The translations under genes and the position numbers were made by a program. Below are positions 25,157 through 40,723 of a stretch of DNA of 64,000 nt, piece after piece. The notes beneath the pieces were generated by a model. It saw only the letters and a program-made list of their open reading frames with translations, ran no database searches and was not told where the DNA came from. Within the stretch, counting starts at the first letter, position 1; every line of letters starts with the position of its first letter. The DNA comes from Dryocosmus kuriphilus (Eukaryota; Arthropoda; Insecta; Hymenoptera; Cynipidae), in the NCBI GenBank assembly GCA_038277395.1, contig CM076194.1, forward strand, positions 183,600,288-183,664,287, given 5' to 3'.

Positions 25157-28100
25157 TCAAAAGTGGCCGGTTAACGAACTCGTCCTTACTTTTTACACTT
25201 TAAAGAAGTGTGCCAAAGCGCAATCCAATCCGATTAGTCCTTCGAAAGTTATCGTGTCCACAGACTACGACGACAACAACGACGACAACGACGACAACGA
25301 CGACAACAACACACAGACACAGACAGACACCAACGTAAAACCTTTTTTTTTCGGGTTCAGGGGGTCATGAAACGTGGAGATTTCATGAAATCCGCGAAAG
25401 TCAGTTTTCACATAAAACTAATACCTTCTCATTGAGATGAGAATGTAATAATAAAAAAATTGCATTTTTCAGCCAAACTGTGTAAAAAATGAAGAAATTT
25501 ACGTTTTAGATATAAATTCATTGATTGGTGAGCGCGAGACAGGTGATGAGAATGCGCCTGAGTAGCGGGCAGATTTTTCAATAACTTTAAATAACTTTTT
25601 TATTGACTGTATAGTAATGTATTTTTTGATGAAAAGAACGGTTTTATACGTTTAATGAAGAAAGTATGGGTTGTATCAAAAAATGGTTCAAGGGAATTTG
25701 TAGGTCCTTGGAAGGTGAATAATTCTGCTTCTTGATATTTTCACGTATCTCGCATACTTTGCGAAAAAGTAGATTTTTTTATACGAATTAACATATTTCA
25801 CGAATAACTCAAAAACTACGCGTCTGATCAAAAAAATGATAGAGAGCAAGTTTGTAGATCTCTTTGAGCTGAACAATTTTACTTTCTTACATTTTTTTTT
25901 TTTTTATCTCTCATAGTTTAGCCGGAAAATGGATTTTTTTGATTTTGTGAAAAACCGTTTTTGATCGATAAAACCATAACCGTTGGGTCAAAAGTGGCCG
26001 GTTAACGAACTCGTCCTTACTTTTTACACTTTAAAGAAGTGTGCCAAAGCGCAATCCAATCCGATTAGTCCTTCGAAAGTTATCGTGTCCACAGACTACG
26101 ACGACAACAAACGACGACAACGACGACAACGACAACGACAGACAGACAGACCAACGTAAAAACCTTTTTTTTTCGGGTTCAGGGGGTCATGAAACGTGGA
26201 GATTTCATGAAATCCGCGAAAGTCAGTTTTCACATAAAACTAATACCTTCTCATTGAGATGAGAATGTAATAATAAAAAAAAAATTGCATTTTTCAGCAG
26301 CCAAACTGTGTAAAAAATGAAGAAATTTACGTTTTAGATATAAATTCATTGATTGGTGAGCGCGAGACAGGTGATGAGAATGCGCCTGAGTAGCGGGCAG
26401 ATTTTTCAATAACTTTAAATAACTTTTTATTGACTGTATAGTAATGTATTTTTTGATGAAAAGAACGGTTTTATACGTTTAATGAAGAAAGTATGGGTTG
26501 TATCAAAAAATGGTTCCAAGGGAATTTGTAGGTCCTTGGAAGGTGAATAATTCTGCTTCTTGATATTTTCACGTATCTCGCATACTTTTGCGAAAAAGTA
26601 GATTTTTTTATACGAATTAACATATTTCACGAATAACTCAAAAACTACGCGTCTGATCAAAAAAATGATAGAGAGCAAGTTTGTAGATCTCTTTGAGCTG
26701 AACAATTTTACTTTCTTACATTTTTTTTGTATCTCTCATAGTTTAGCCGGAAAATGGATTTTTTGATTTTTGTGTGAAAACGTTTTTGATCGATAAAACC
26801 ATAACCGTTGGTCAAAAGTGGCCGGTTAAACGAACTCGTCCTTACTTTTTACACTTTAAAGAAGTGTGCCAAAGCGCAATCCAATCCGATTAGTCCTTCG
26901 AAAGTTATCGTGTCCACAGACTACGACGACAACAACGACGACAACGACAACGACGACAACGAACGACAACGACAGACAGACAGACACCAACGTAAAACCT
27001 TTTTTTTCGGGTTCAGGGGGTCATGAAACGTGGAGATTTCATGAAATCCGCGAAAGTCAGTTTTCACATAAAACTAATACCTTCTCATTGAGAGATGAGA
27101 ATGTAATAATAAAAAAATTGCATTTTTCAGCCAAACTGTGTAAAAAATGAAGAAATTTTTACGTTTTAGATATAAATTCATTGATTGGTGAGCGCGAGAC
27201 AGGTGATGAGAATGCGCCTGAGTAGCGGGCAGATTTTTCAATAACTTTAAATAACTTTTTATTGACTGTATAGTAATGTATTTTTTTGATGAAAAGAACG
27301 GTTTTATACGTTTAATGAAGAAAGTATGGGTTGTATCAAAAAAAATGGTTTCCAAGGGAATTTGTAGGTCCTTGGAAGGTGAATAATTCTGCTTCTTGAT
27401 ATTTTCACGTATCTCGCATACTTTTGCGAAAAAGTAGATTTTTTTTTATACGAATTAACATATTTCACGAATAACTCAAAAACTACGCGTCTGATCAAAA
27501 AAATGATAGAGAGCAAGTTTGTAGATCTCTTTGAGCTGAACAATTTTACTTTCTTACATTTTTTTTGTATCTCTCATAGTTTAGCCGGAAAATGGATTTT
27601 TTGATTTTGTGAAAACCGTTTTTGATCGATAAAACCATAACCGTTGGTCAAAAGTGGCCGGTTAACGAACTCGTCCTTACTTTTTACACTTTAAAGAAGT
27701 GTGCCAAAGCGCAATCCAATCCGATTAGTCCTTCGAAAGTTATCGTGTCCACAGACTACGACGACAACAAACGACGACACGACGACAACGACGACAACAA
27801 CGACAGACAGACACCAACGTAAAACCTTTTTTTTCGGGTTCAGGGGGTCATGAAACGTGGAGATTTCATGAAATCCGCGAAAGTCAGTTTTCACATAAAA
27901 AACTAATACCTTCTCATTGAGATGAGAATGTAATAATAAAAAAATTGCATTTTTCAGCCAAACTGTGTAAAAAATGAAGAAATTTACGTTTTAGATATAA
28001 ATTCATTGATTGGTGAGCGCGAGACAGGTGATGAGAATGCGCCTGAGTAGCGGGCAGATTTTTCAATAACTTTAAATAACTTTTTATTGACTGTATAGTA

Positions 28101-31100
28101 ATGTATTTTTTGATGAAAAGAACGGTTTTTATACGTTTAATGAAGAAAGTATGGGTTGTATCAAAAAATGGTTCAAGGGAATTTGTAGGTCCTTGGAAGG
28201 TGAATAATTCTGCTTCTTGATATTTTCACGTATCTCGCATACTTTTGCGAAAAAGTAGATTTTTTTATACGAATTAACATATTTCACGAATAACTCAAAA
28301 ACTACGCGTCTGATCAAAAAAAATGATAGAGAGCAAGTTTGTAGATCTCTTTGAGCTGAACAATTTTACTTTCTTACATTTTTTTTTGTATCTCTCATAG
28401 TTTAGCCGGAAAATGGATTTTTTGATTTTGTGAAAACCGTTTTTGATCGATAAAACCATAACCGTTGGTCAAAAGTGGCCGGTTAACGAACTCGTCCTTA
28501 CTTTTTACACTTTAAAGAAGTGTGCCAAAGCGCAATCCAATCCGATTAGTCCTTCGAAAGTTATCGTGTCCACAGGCTACGACGACAACAACGACGACGA
28601 CGACAACGACGACAACAACAACAACGACAGACAGACACCAACGTAAAACCTTTTTTTTTCGGGTTCAGGGGGTCATGAAACGTGGAGATTTCATGAAATC
28701 CGCGAAAGTCAGTTTTCACACATAAAACTAATACCTTCTCATTGAGATGAGAATGTAATAATAAAAAAAATTGCATTTTTCAGCCAAACTGTGTAAAAAA
28801 TGAAGAAAAATTACGTTTTAGATATAAATTCATTGATTGGTGAGCGCGAGACAGGTGATGAGAATGCGCCTGAGTAGCGGGCAGATTTTTCAATAACTTT
28901 AAATAACTTTTTATTGACTGTATAGTAATGTATTTTTTGATGAAAAGAACGGTTTTATACGTTTAATGAAGAAAGTATGGGTTGTATCAAAAAATGGTTC
29001 AAAGGGAATTTGTAGGTCCTTGGAAGGTGAATAATTCTGCTTCTTGATATTTTCACGTATCTCGCATACTTTTGCGAAAAAGTAGATTTTTTTTTTATAC
29101 GAATTAACATATTTCACGAATAACTCAAAAACTACGCGTCTGATCAAAAAAAATGATAGAGAGCAAGTTTGTAGATCTTTGAGCTGAACAATTTTACTTT
29201 CTTACATTTTTTTTTGTATCTCTCATAGTTTAGCCGGAAAATGGATTTTTTGATTTTGTGAAAACCGTTTTTGATCGATAAAACCATAACCGTTGGTCAA
29301 AAGTGGCCGGTTAACGAACTCGTCCTTACTTTTTACACTTTAAAGAAGTGTGCCAAAGCGCAATCCAATCCGATTAGTCCTTCGAAAGTTATCGTGTCCA
29401 CAGACTACGACGAACAACGACGACAACGACGACGACAACGACGACAACAACGACAGACAGACACCAACGTAAAACCTTTTTTTTCGGGTTCAGGGGGTCA
29501 TGAAACGTGGAGATTTCATGAAATCCGCGAAAGTCAGTTTTCACATAAAACTAATACCTTCTCATTGAGATGAGAATGTAATAATAAAAAAATTGCATTT
29601 TTCAGCCAAACTGTGTAAAAAATGAAGAAATTTACGTTTTAGATATAAATTCATTGATTGGTGAGCGCGAGACAGGTGATGAGAATGCGCCTGAGTAGCG
29701 GGCAGATTTTTCAATAACTTTTAAATAACTTTTTTGATTGACTGTATAGTAATGTATTTTTTGATGAAAAGACGGTTTTATACGTTTAATGAAGAAAGTA
29801 TGGGTTGTATCAAAAAATGGTTTCAAGGGAATTTGTAGGTCCTTGGAAGGTGAATAATTCTGCTTCTTGATATTTTCACGTATCTCGCATACTTTTGCGA
29901 AAAAGTAGATTTTTTTATACGAATTAACATATTTCACGAATAACTCAAAAACTACGCGTCTGATCAAAAAAAAAATGATAGAGAGCAAGTTTGTAGATCT
30001 CTTTGAGCTGAACAATTTTACTTTCTTACATTTTTTTTGTATCTCTCATAGTTTAGCCGGAAAATGGATTTTTTTGATTTTGTGAAAACCGTTTTTGATC
30101 GATAAAACCATAACCGTTGGTCAAAAGTGGCCGGTTAACGAACTCGTCCTTACTTTTTACACTTTAAAAGAAGTGTGCCAAAGCGCAATCCAATCCGATT
30201 AGTCCTTCGAAAGTTATCGTGTCCACAGGCTACGACGACAACAACAACAACAAACGACGACAACGACGACAACGACGACAACAACGACAGACAGACAGAC
30301 ACCAACGTAAAACCTTTTTTTTCGGGTTCAGGGGGTCATGAAACGTGGAGATTTCATGAAATCCGCGAAAGTCAGTTTTCACATAAAACTAATACCTTCT
30401 CATTGAGATGAGAATGTAATAATAAAAAAATTGCATTTTTCAGCCAAACTGTGTAAAAAATGAAGAAATTTACGTTTTAGATATAAATTCATTGATTGGT
30501 GAGCGCGAGACAGGTGATGAGAATGCGCCTGAGTAGCGGGCAGATTTTTCAATAACTTTAAATAACTTTTTTTATTGACTGTATAGTAATGTATTTTTTG
30601 ATGAAAAGAACGGTTTTATACGTTTAATGAAGAAAGTATGGGTTGTATCAAAAAATGGTTCAAGGGAATTTGTAGGTCCTTGGAAGGTGAATAATTCTGC
30701 TTCTTGATATTTTCACGTATCTCGCATACTTTTGCGAAAAAGTAGATTTTTTTATACGAATTAACATATTTCACGAATAATAACAAAAACTACGCGTCTG
30801 ATCAAAAAAATGATAGAGAGCAAAGTTTGTAGATCTCTCTTTGAGCTGAACAATTTTACTTTCTTACATTTTTTTTTTTGTATCTCTCATAGTTTAGCCG
30901 GAAAATGGATTTTTTGATTTTGTGAAAACCGTTTTTGATCGATAAAACCATAACCGTTGGTCAAAAGTGGCCGTTAACGAACTCGTCCTTACTTTTTACA
31001 CTTTAAAGAAGTGTGCCAAAGCGCAATCCAATCCGATTAGTCCTTCGAAAGTTATCGTGTCCACAGACTACGACGACAACAACGACGACAACGACGACAA

Positions 31101-34100
31101 CGACGACAACAGACACAGAAGACAGACACCAACGTAAAACCTTTTTTTTCGGGTTCAGGGGGTCATGAAACGTGGAGATTTCATGAAATCCGCGAAAGTC
31201 AGTTTTCACATAAAACTAATACCTTCTCATTGAGATGAGAATGTAATAATAAAAAAATTGCATTTTTCAGCCAAACTGTGTAAAAAATGAAGAAATTTTA
31301 CGTTTTAGATATAAATTCATTGATTGGTGAGCGCGAGACAGGTGATGAGAATGCGCCTGAGTAGCGGGCAGATTTTTCAATAACTTTAAATAACTTTTAT
31401 TGACTGTATAGTAATGTATTTTTTGATGAAAAGAACGGTTTTATACGTTTAATGAAGAAAGTATGGGTTGTATCAAAAAATGGTTTCAAGGGAATTTGTA
31501 GGTCCTTGGAAGGTGAATAATTCTGCTTCTTGATATTTTCACGTATCTCGCATACTTTTGCGAAAAAGTAGATTTTTTTATACGAATTAACATATTTCAC
31601 GAATAACTCAAAAACTACGCGTCTGATCAAAAAAAATGATAGAGAGCAAGTTGTAGATCTCTTTTTGAGCTGAACAATTTTACTTCTTACATTTTTTTTG
31701 TATCTCTCATAGTTTAGCCGGAAAATGGATTTTTTGATTTTGTGAAAACCGTTTTTGATCGATAAAACCATAACCGTTGGTCAAAAGTGGCCGGTTAACG
31801 AACTCGTCCTTACTTTTTACACTTTAAGAAGTGTGCCAAAGCGCAATCCAATCCGATTAGTCCTTCGAAAGTTATCGTGTCCACAGACTACGACGACAAC
31901 AACGACGACGACGACAACGACGACAACACGACAGACAACAACGACAGACAGACACACGTAAAACCTTTTTTTTCGGGTTCAGGGGGTCATGAAACGTGGA
32001 GATTTCATGAAATCCGCGAAAGTCAGTTTTCACATAAAACTAATACCTTCTCATTGAGATGAGAATGTAATAATAAAAAAATTGCATTTTTCAGCCAAAC
32101 TGTGTAAAAAATGAAGAAATTTACGTTTTAGATATAAATTCATTGATTGGTGAGCGCGAGACAGGTGATGAGAATGCGCCTGAGTAGCGGGCAGATTTTT
32201 CAATAACTTTAAATAACTTTTTATTGACTGTATAGTAATGTATTTTTTGATGAAAAGAACGGTTTTATACGTTTAATGAAGAAAGTATGGGTTGTATCAA
32301 AAAATGGTTCCAAGGGAATTTGTAGGTCCTTGGAAGGTGAATAATTCTGCTTCTTGATATTTTCACGTATCTCGCATACTTTTGCGAAAAAGTAGATTTT
32401 TTTATACGAATTAACATATTTCACGAATAACTCAAAAACTACTACGTCTGATCAAAAAAATGATAGAGAGCAAGTTTGTAGATCTCTTTGAGCTGAACAA
32501 TTTTACTTTCTTACATTTTTTTTGTATCTCTCATAGTTTAGCCGGAAAATGGATTTTTTGATTTTGTGAAAAACCGTTTTTGATCGATAAAACCATAACC
32601 GTTGGTCAAAAGTGGCCGGTTAACGAACTCGTCCTTACTTTTTACACTTTAAAGAAGTGTGCCAAAGCGCAATCCAATCCGATTAGTCCTTCGAAAGTTA
32701 TCGTGTCCACAGACTACGACGACAACAACAACGACAACGACGACAACGACGACAACAACGACAGACAGACACCAAGTAAAAACGTAAAACCTTTTTTTTC
32801 GGGTTCAGGGGGTCATGAAACGTGGAGATTTCATGAAATCCGCGAAAGTCAGTTTTCACATAAAACTAATACCTTCTCATTGAGATGAGAATGTAATAAT
32901 AAAAAAATTGCATTTTTCAGCCAAACTGTGTAAAAAATGAAGAAATTTACGTTTTAGATATAAATTCATTGATTGGTGAGCGCGAGACAGGTGATGAGAA
33001 TGCGCCTGAGTAGCGGGCAGATTTTTCAATAACTTTTAATAACTTTTTATTGACTGTATAGTAATGTATTTTTTGATGAAAAGAACGGTTTTATACGTTT
33101 AATGAAGAAAGTATGGGTTGTATCAAAAAATGGTTCCAAGGGAATTTGTAGGTCCTTGGAAGGTGAATAATTCTGCTTCTTGATATTTTCACGTATCTCG
33201 CATACTTTTGCGAAAAAGTAGATTTTTTTTATACGAATTAACATATTTCACGAATAACTCAAAAACTACGCGTCTGATCAAAAAAATGATAGAGAGCAAG
33301 TTTGTAGATCTCTTTGAGCTGAACAATTTTACTTTCTTACATTTTTTTTTTTATCTCTCATAGTTTAGCCGGAAAATGGATTTTTTGATTTTGTGAAAAA
33401 CCGTTTTTGATCGATAAAACCATAACCGTTGGTCAAAAGTGGCCGGTTAACGAACTCGTCCTTACTTTTTACACTTTAAAGAAGTGTGCCAAAGCGCAAT
33501 CCAATCCGATTAGTCCTTCGAAAGTTATCGTGTCCACTAGACTACGACGACAACAACAACGACGACAACGACAACGACGACAACAACGACACAGACAGAC
33601 ACCAACGTAAAACCTTTTTTTTCGGGTTCAGGGGGTCATGAAACGTGGAGATTTCATGAAATCCGCGAAAGTCAGTTTTTCACATAAAACTAATACCTTC
33701 TCATTGAGATGAGAATGTAATAATAAAAAAATTGCATTTTTCAGCCAAACTGTGTGTAAAAAATGAAGAAATTTACGTTTTAGATATAAATTCATTGATT
33801 GGTGAGCGCGAGACAGGTGATGAGAATGCGCCTGAGTAGCGGGCAGATTTTTCAATAACTTTAAATAACTTTTTATTGACTGTATAGTAATGTATTTTTT
33901 GATGAAAAGAACGGTTTTATACGTTTAATGAAGAAAGTATGGGGTTGTATCAAAAAATGGTTCAAGGGAATTTGTAGGTCCTTGGAAGGTGAATAATTCT
34001 GCTTCTTGATATTTTCACGTATCTCGCATACTTTTGCGAAAAAGTAGATTTTTTTATACGAATTAACATATTTCACGAATAACTCAAAAACTACGCGTCT

Positions 34101-37100
34101 GATCAAAAAAATGATAGAGAGCAAGTTTGTAGACTTTTTGAGCTGAACAATTTTACTTTCTTACATTTTTTTTGTATCTCTCATAGTTTAGCCGGAAAAT
34201 GGATTTTTTGATTTTGTGAAAACCGTTTTTGATCGATAAAACCAAACCGTTGGTCAAAAGTGGCCGGTTAACGAACTCGTCCTTACTTTTTACACTTTAA
34301 AGAAGTGTGCCAAAGCGCAATCCAATCCGATTAGTCCTTCGAAAGTTATCGTGTCCACAGACTACGACGACAACAACAACGACAACGACGACAACGACGA
34401 CAACAACGACAGACAGACACCAACGTAAAACCTTTTTTTTCGGGTTCAGGGGGTCATGAAACGTGGAGATTTCATGAAATCCGCGAAAGTCAGTTTTCAC
34501 ATAAAACTAATACCTTCTCATTGAGATGAGAATGTAATAATAAAAAAAAAAATTGCATTTTTCAGCCAAACTGTGTAAAAAATGAAGAAATTTACGTTTT
34601 AGATATAAATTCATTGATTGGTGAGCGCGAGACAGGTGATGAGAATGCGCCTGAGTAGCGGGCAGATTTTTCAATAACTTTTAATAACTTTTTATTGACT
34701 GTATAGTAATGTATTTTTTGATGAAAAGAACGGTTTTTTTACGTTTAATGAAGAAAGAAAGTATGGGTTGTATCAAAAAATGGTTCCAAGGGAATTTGTA
34801 GGTCCTTGGAAGGTGAATAATTCTGCTTCTTGATATTTTCACGTATCTCGCATACTTTTGCGAAAAAAAGTAGTAGATTTTTTTATACGAATTAACATAT
34901 TTCACGAATAACTCAAAAACTACGCGTCTGATCAAAAAAATGATATGAGATAGAGAGCAAGTTTGTAGAACTCTCTTTGAGCTGAACAATTTTACTTTCT
35001 TTACATTTTTTTTTGTATCTCTCATAGTTTAGCCGGAAAATGGATTTTTTGATTTTGTGAAAACCGTTTTTGATCGATAAAAACCATAACCGTTGGTCAA
35101 AAGTGGCCGGTTAACGAACTCGTCCTTACTTTTTACACTTTAAAGAAGTGTGCCAAAGCGCAATCCAATCCGATTAGTCCTTCGAAAGTTATCGTGTCCA
35201 CAGACTACGACGACAACAACGACAACGACGACAACGACGACAACGACGACAACACAGACAGACAGACACAACGTAAAACCTTTTTTTTTCGGGTTCAGGG
35301 GGTCATGAAACGTGGAGATTTCATGAAATCCGCGAAAGTCAGTTTTCACATAAAACTAATACCTTCTCATTGAGATGAGAATGTAATAATAAAAAAATTG
35401 CATTTTTCAGCCAAACTGTGTAAAAAATGAAGAAATTTACGTTTTAGATATAAATTCATTGATTGGTGAGCGCGAGACAGGTGATGAGAATGCGCGCTGA
35501 GTAGCGGGCAGATTTTTCAATAACTTTAAATAACTTTTTATTGACTGTATAGTAATGTATTTTTTGATGAAAAGAACGGTTTTATACGTTTAATGAAGAA
35601 AGTATGGGTTGTATCAAAAAAATGGTTTCAAGGGAATTTGTAGGTCCTTGGAAGGTGAATAATTCTGCTTCTTGATATTTTCACGTATCTCGCATACTTT
35701 TGCGAAAAAGTAGATTTTTTTATATACGAATTAACATATTTCACGAATAACTCAAAAAACTACGCGTCTGATCAAAAAAATGATAGAGAGCAAGTTTTGT
35801 AGATCTCTTTGAGCTGAACAATTTTACTTTCTTACATTTTTTTTGTATCTCTCATAGTTTAGCCGGAAAATGGATTTTTTGATTTTGTGAAAACCGTTTT
35901 TGATCGATAAAACCATAACCGTTGGTCAAAAGTGGCCGGTTAACGAACTCGTCCTTACTTTTTACACTTTAAAGAAGTGTGCCAAAAAGCGCAATCCAAT
36001 CCGATTAGTCCTTCGAAAGTTATCGTGTCCACAGACTACGACGACAACAACGACAACGACGACAACGACGACAACAAACAACGACAGACAGACACCAACG
36101 TAAAACCTTTTTTTTTTTCGGGTTCAGGGGGTCATGAAACGTGGAGATTTCATGAATCCGCGAAAAAAAGTCAGTTTTCACATAAAACTAATACCTTCTC
36201 ATTGAGATGAGAATGTAATAATAAAAAAAAAATTGCATTTTTCAGCCAAACTGTGTAAAAAAATGAAGAAATTTACGTTTTAGATATAAATTCATTGATT
36301 GGTGAGCGCGAGACAGGTGATGAGAATGCGCCTGAGTAGCGGGCAGATTTTTCAATAACTTTTAATAACTTTTTATTGACTGTATAGTAATGTATTTTTT
36401 GATGAAAAGAACGGTTTTATACGTTTAATGAAGAAAGTATGGGTTGTATCAAAAAATGGTTTCAAGGGAATTTGTAGGTCCTTGGAAGGTGAATAATTCT
36501 GCTTCTTGATATTTTCACGTATCTCGCATACTTTTGCGAAAAAGTAGATTTTTTTATACGAATTAACATATTTCACGAATAACTCAAAAACTACGCGTCT
36601 GATCAAAAAAAAATGATAGAGAGCAAGTTTGTAGATCTCTTTGAGCTGAACAATTTTACTTTCTTACATTTTTTTTGTATCTCTCATAGTTTAGCCGGAA
36701 AAATGGATTTTTTTGATTTTGTGAAAAACCGTTTTTGATCGATAAAACCATAAAACCATAACCGTTGGTCAAAAGTGTGGCCGGTTAACGAACTCGTCCT
36801 TACTTTTTACACTTTAAAGAAGTGTGCCAAAGCGCAATCCAATCCGATTAGTCCTTCGAAAGTTATCGTGTCCACAGGCTACGACGACAACAACGACGAC
36901 AACGACGACAACGACAACGACAGACAGACACCAACGTAAAACCTTTTTTTTCGGGTTCAGGGGGTCATGAAACGTGGAGATTTCATGAAATCCGCGAAAG
37001 TCAGTTTTCACATAAAACTAATACCTTCTCATTGAGATGAGAATGTAATAATAAAAAAATTGCATTTTTCAGCCAAACTGTGTAAAAAAAATGAAGAAAA

Positions 37101-40100
37101 TTTACGTTTTAGATATAAATTCATTGATTGGTGAGCGCGAGACAGGTGATGAGAATGCGCCTGAGTAGCGGGCAGATTTTTCAATAACTTTTAATAACTT
37201 TTTATTGACTGTATAGTAATGTATTTTTTGATGAAAAGAACGGTTTTATACGTTTAATGAAGAAAGTATGGGTTGTATCAAAAAATGGTTTCCAAGGGAA
37301 TTTGTAGGTCCTTGGAAGGTGAATAATTCTGCTTCTTGATATTTTTCACGTATCTCGCATACTTTTGCGAAAAAGTAGATTTTTTTATACGAATTAACAT
37401 ATTTCACGAATAACTCAAAAAACTACGCGTCTGATCAAAAAAAAATGATAGAGAGAGAGCAAGTTTGTAGACCTCTTTGAGCTGAACAATTTTACTTTCT
37501 TACATTTTTTTTGTATCTCTCATAGTTTAGCCGGAAAATGGATTTTTTTGATTTTGTGAAAACCGTTTTTGATCGATAAAACCATAACCGTTGGTCAAAA
37601 GTGGCCGGTTTAACGAACTCGTCCTTACTTTTTACACTTTAAAGAAGTGTGTGCCAAAGCGCAATCCAATCCGATTAGTCCTTCGAAAGTTATCGTGTCC
37701 ACAGACTACGACGACAACAACGACGACAACGACGACAACGACGACACAACGACAGACAGACACCAACGTAAAACCTTTTTTTTCGGGTTCAGGGGGTCAT
37801 GAAACGTGGAGATTTCATGAAATCCGCGAAAGTCAGTTTTCACATAAAACTAATACCTTCTCATTGAGATGAGAATGTAATAATAAAAAAATGCATTGCA
37901 TTTTTCAGCCAAACTGTGTAAAAAAAATGAAGAAATTTACGTTTTAGATATAAATTCATTGATTGGTGAGCGCGAGACACAGTGATGAGAATGCGCCTGA
38001 GTAGCGGGCAGATTTTTCAATAACTTTTAAATAACTTTTTATTGACTGTATAGTAATGTATTTTTTGATGAAAAGAACGGTTTTATACGTTTAATGAAGA
38101 AAAGTATGGGTTGTATCAAAAAATGGTTTCAAGGGAATTTGTAGGTCCTTGGAAGGTGAATAATTCTGCTTCTTGATATTTTCACGTATCTCGCATACTT
38201 TTGCGAAAAAGTAGAGATTTTTTTTATACGAATTAACATATTTCACGAATAACTCAAAAACTACGCGTCTGATCAAAAAAATGATAGAGAGAGCAAGTTT
38301 GTAGATCTCTTTGAGCTGAAACAATTTTACTTTCTTACATTTTTTTTGTATCTCTCATAGTTTAGCCGGAAAATGGATTTTTTGATTTTGTGAAAACCGT
38401 TTTTGATCGATAAAAACCATAACCGTTGGTCAAAAGTGGCCGGTTAACGAACTCGTCCTTACTTTTTACACTTTAAAGAAGTGTGCCAAAGCGCAATCCA
38501 ATCCGATTAGTCCTTCGAAAGTTATCGTGTCCACAGACTACGACGACAACAACAACGACAACAACGAAACGACGACAACAACGACAGACAGACAGACACC
38601 AACGTAAAACCTTTTTTTTCGGGTTCAGGGGGTCATGAAACGTGGAGATTTCATGAAATCCGCGAAAGTCAGTTTTTCACATAAAAACTAATACCTTCTC
38701 ATTGAGATGAGAATGTAATAATAAAAAAAATTGCATTTTTCAGCCAAACTGTGTAAAAAATGAAGAAAATTTACGTTTTAGATATAAATTTCATTGATTG
38801 GTGAGCGCGAGACAGGTGATGAGAATGCGCCTGAGTAGCGGGCAGATTTTTCAATAACTTTTAAATAACTTTTTATTGACTGTATAGTAATGTATTTTTT
38901 GATTAAAAGAACGGTTTTATACGTTTAATGAAGAAAGTATGGGTTGTATCAAAAAAATGGTTTCAAGGGAATTTGTAGGTCCTTGGAAGGTGAATAATTC
39001 TGCTTCTTGATATTTTCACGTATCTCGCATACTTTTGCGAAAAAGTAGATTTTTTTATACGAATTAACATATTTCACGAATAACTCAAAAACTACGCGTC
39101 TGATCAAAAAAATGATAGAGAGCAAGTTTGTAGAACTCTTTGAGCTGAACAATTTTACTTTCTTACATTTTTTTTGTATCTCTCATAGTTTAGCCGGAAA
39201 ATGGATTTTTTTTGATTTTGTGAAAACCGTTTTTGATCGATAAAACCATAACCGTTGGTCAAAAGTGGCCGGTTAACGAACTCGTCCTTACTTTTTACAC
39301 TTTAAAGAAGTGTGCCAAAGCGCAATCCAATCCGATTAGTCCTTCGAAAGTTATCGTGTCCACAGACTACGACGACGACAACAACGACGAACGACGACAA
39401 CGACGACGACAGACAGACAGACCAACGTAAAACCTTTTTTTTCGGGTTCAGGGGGTCATGAAACGTGGAGATTTCATGAAATCCGCGAAAGTCAGTTTTC
39501 ACATAAAACTAATACCTTCTCATTGAGATGAGAATGTAATAATAAAAAAATTGCATTTTTCAGCCAAACTGTGTAAAAAATGAAGAAATTTTACGTTTTA
39601 GATATAAATTCATTGATTGGTGAGCAGCGCGAGCGCGAGACAGGTGATGAGAATGCGCCTGAGTAGCGGGCAGATTTTTCAATAACTTTAAAAACTTTTT
39701 ATTGACTGTATAGTAATGTATTTTTTGATGAAAAGAACGGTTTTATACGTTTAATGAAGAAAGTATGGGTTGTATCAAAAAATGGTTCCAAGGGAATTTG
39801 TAGGTCCTTGGAAGGTGAATAATTCTGCTTTCTTGATATTTTCACGTATATCTCGCATACTTTTGCGAAAAAAAGTAGATTTTTTTATACGAATTAACAT
39901 ATTTCACGAATAACTCAAAAACTACGCGTCTCTGATCAAAAAAATGATAGAGAGCAAGTTTGTAGATCTCTTGAGCTGAACAATTTTTACTTTCTACATT
40001 TTTTTTTCTCTATCTCTCATAGTTTAGCCGGAAAAAAATGGATTTTTTGATTTTGTGAAAAAACCGTTTTTGATCGATAAAAAACATAACCGTTGGTCAA

Positions 40101-40723
40101 AAGTGGCCGGTTAACGAACTCGTCCTTACTTTTTACACTTTAAAGAAGTGTGCCAAAGCGCAATCCAATCCGATTAGTCCTTCGAAAGTTATCGTGTCCA
40201 CAGACTACGACAACAACACAACGACGACAACGACGACAACAACGACGACAGACAGACACCAACGTAAAACCTTTTTTTTCGGGTTCAGGGGGTCATGAAA
40301 CGTGGAGATTTCATGAAATCCGCGAAAGTCAGTTTTCACATAAACATAAAACTAATACCTTCTCATTGAGATGAGAATGTAATAATAAAAAAATTGCATT
40401 TTTCAGCCAAACTGTGTAAAAAATGAAGAAAAATTTACGTTTTAGATATAAATTCATTGATTGGTGAGCGCGAGACAGGTGATGAGAATGCGCCTGAGTA
40501 GCGGGCAGATTTTTCAATAACTTTTAAATAACTTTTTATTGACTGTATAGTAATGTATTTTTTGATGAAAAGAACGGTTTTATACGTTTAATGAAGAAAG
40601 TATGGGTTGTATCAAAAAATGGTTTCAAGGGAATTTGTAGGTCCTTGGAAGGTGAATAATTCTGCTTCTTGATATTTTCACGTATCTCGCATACTTTTGC
40701 GGAAAAAGTAGATTTTTTTATAC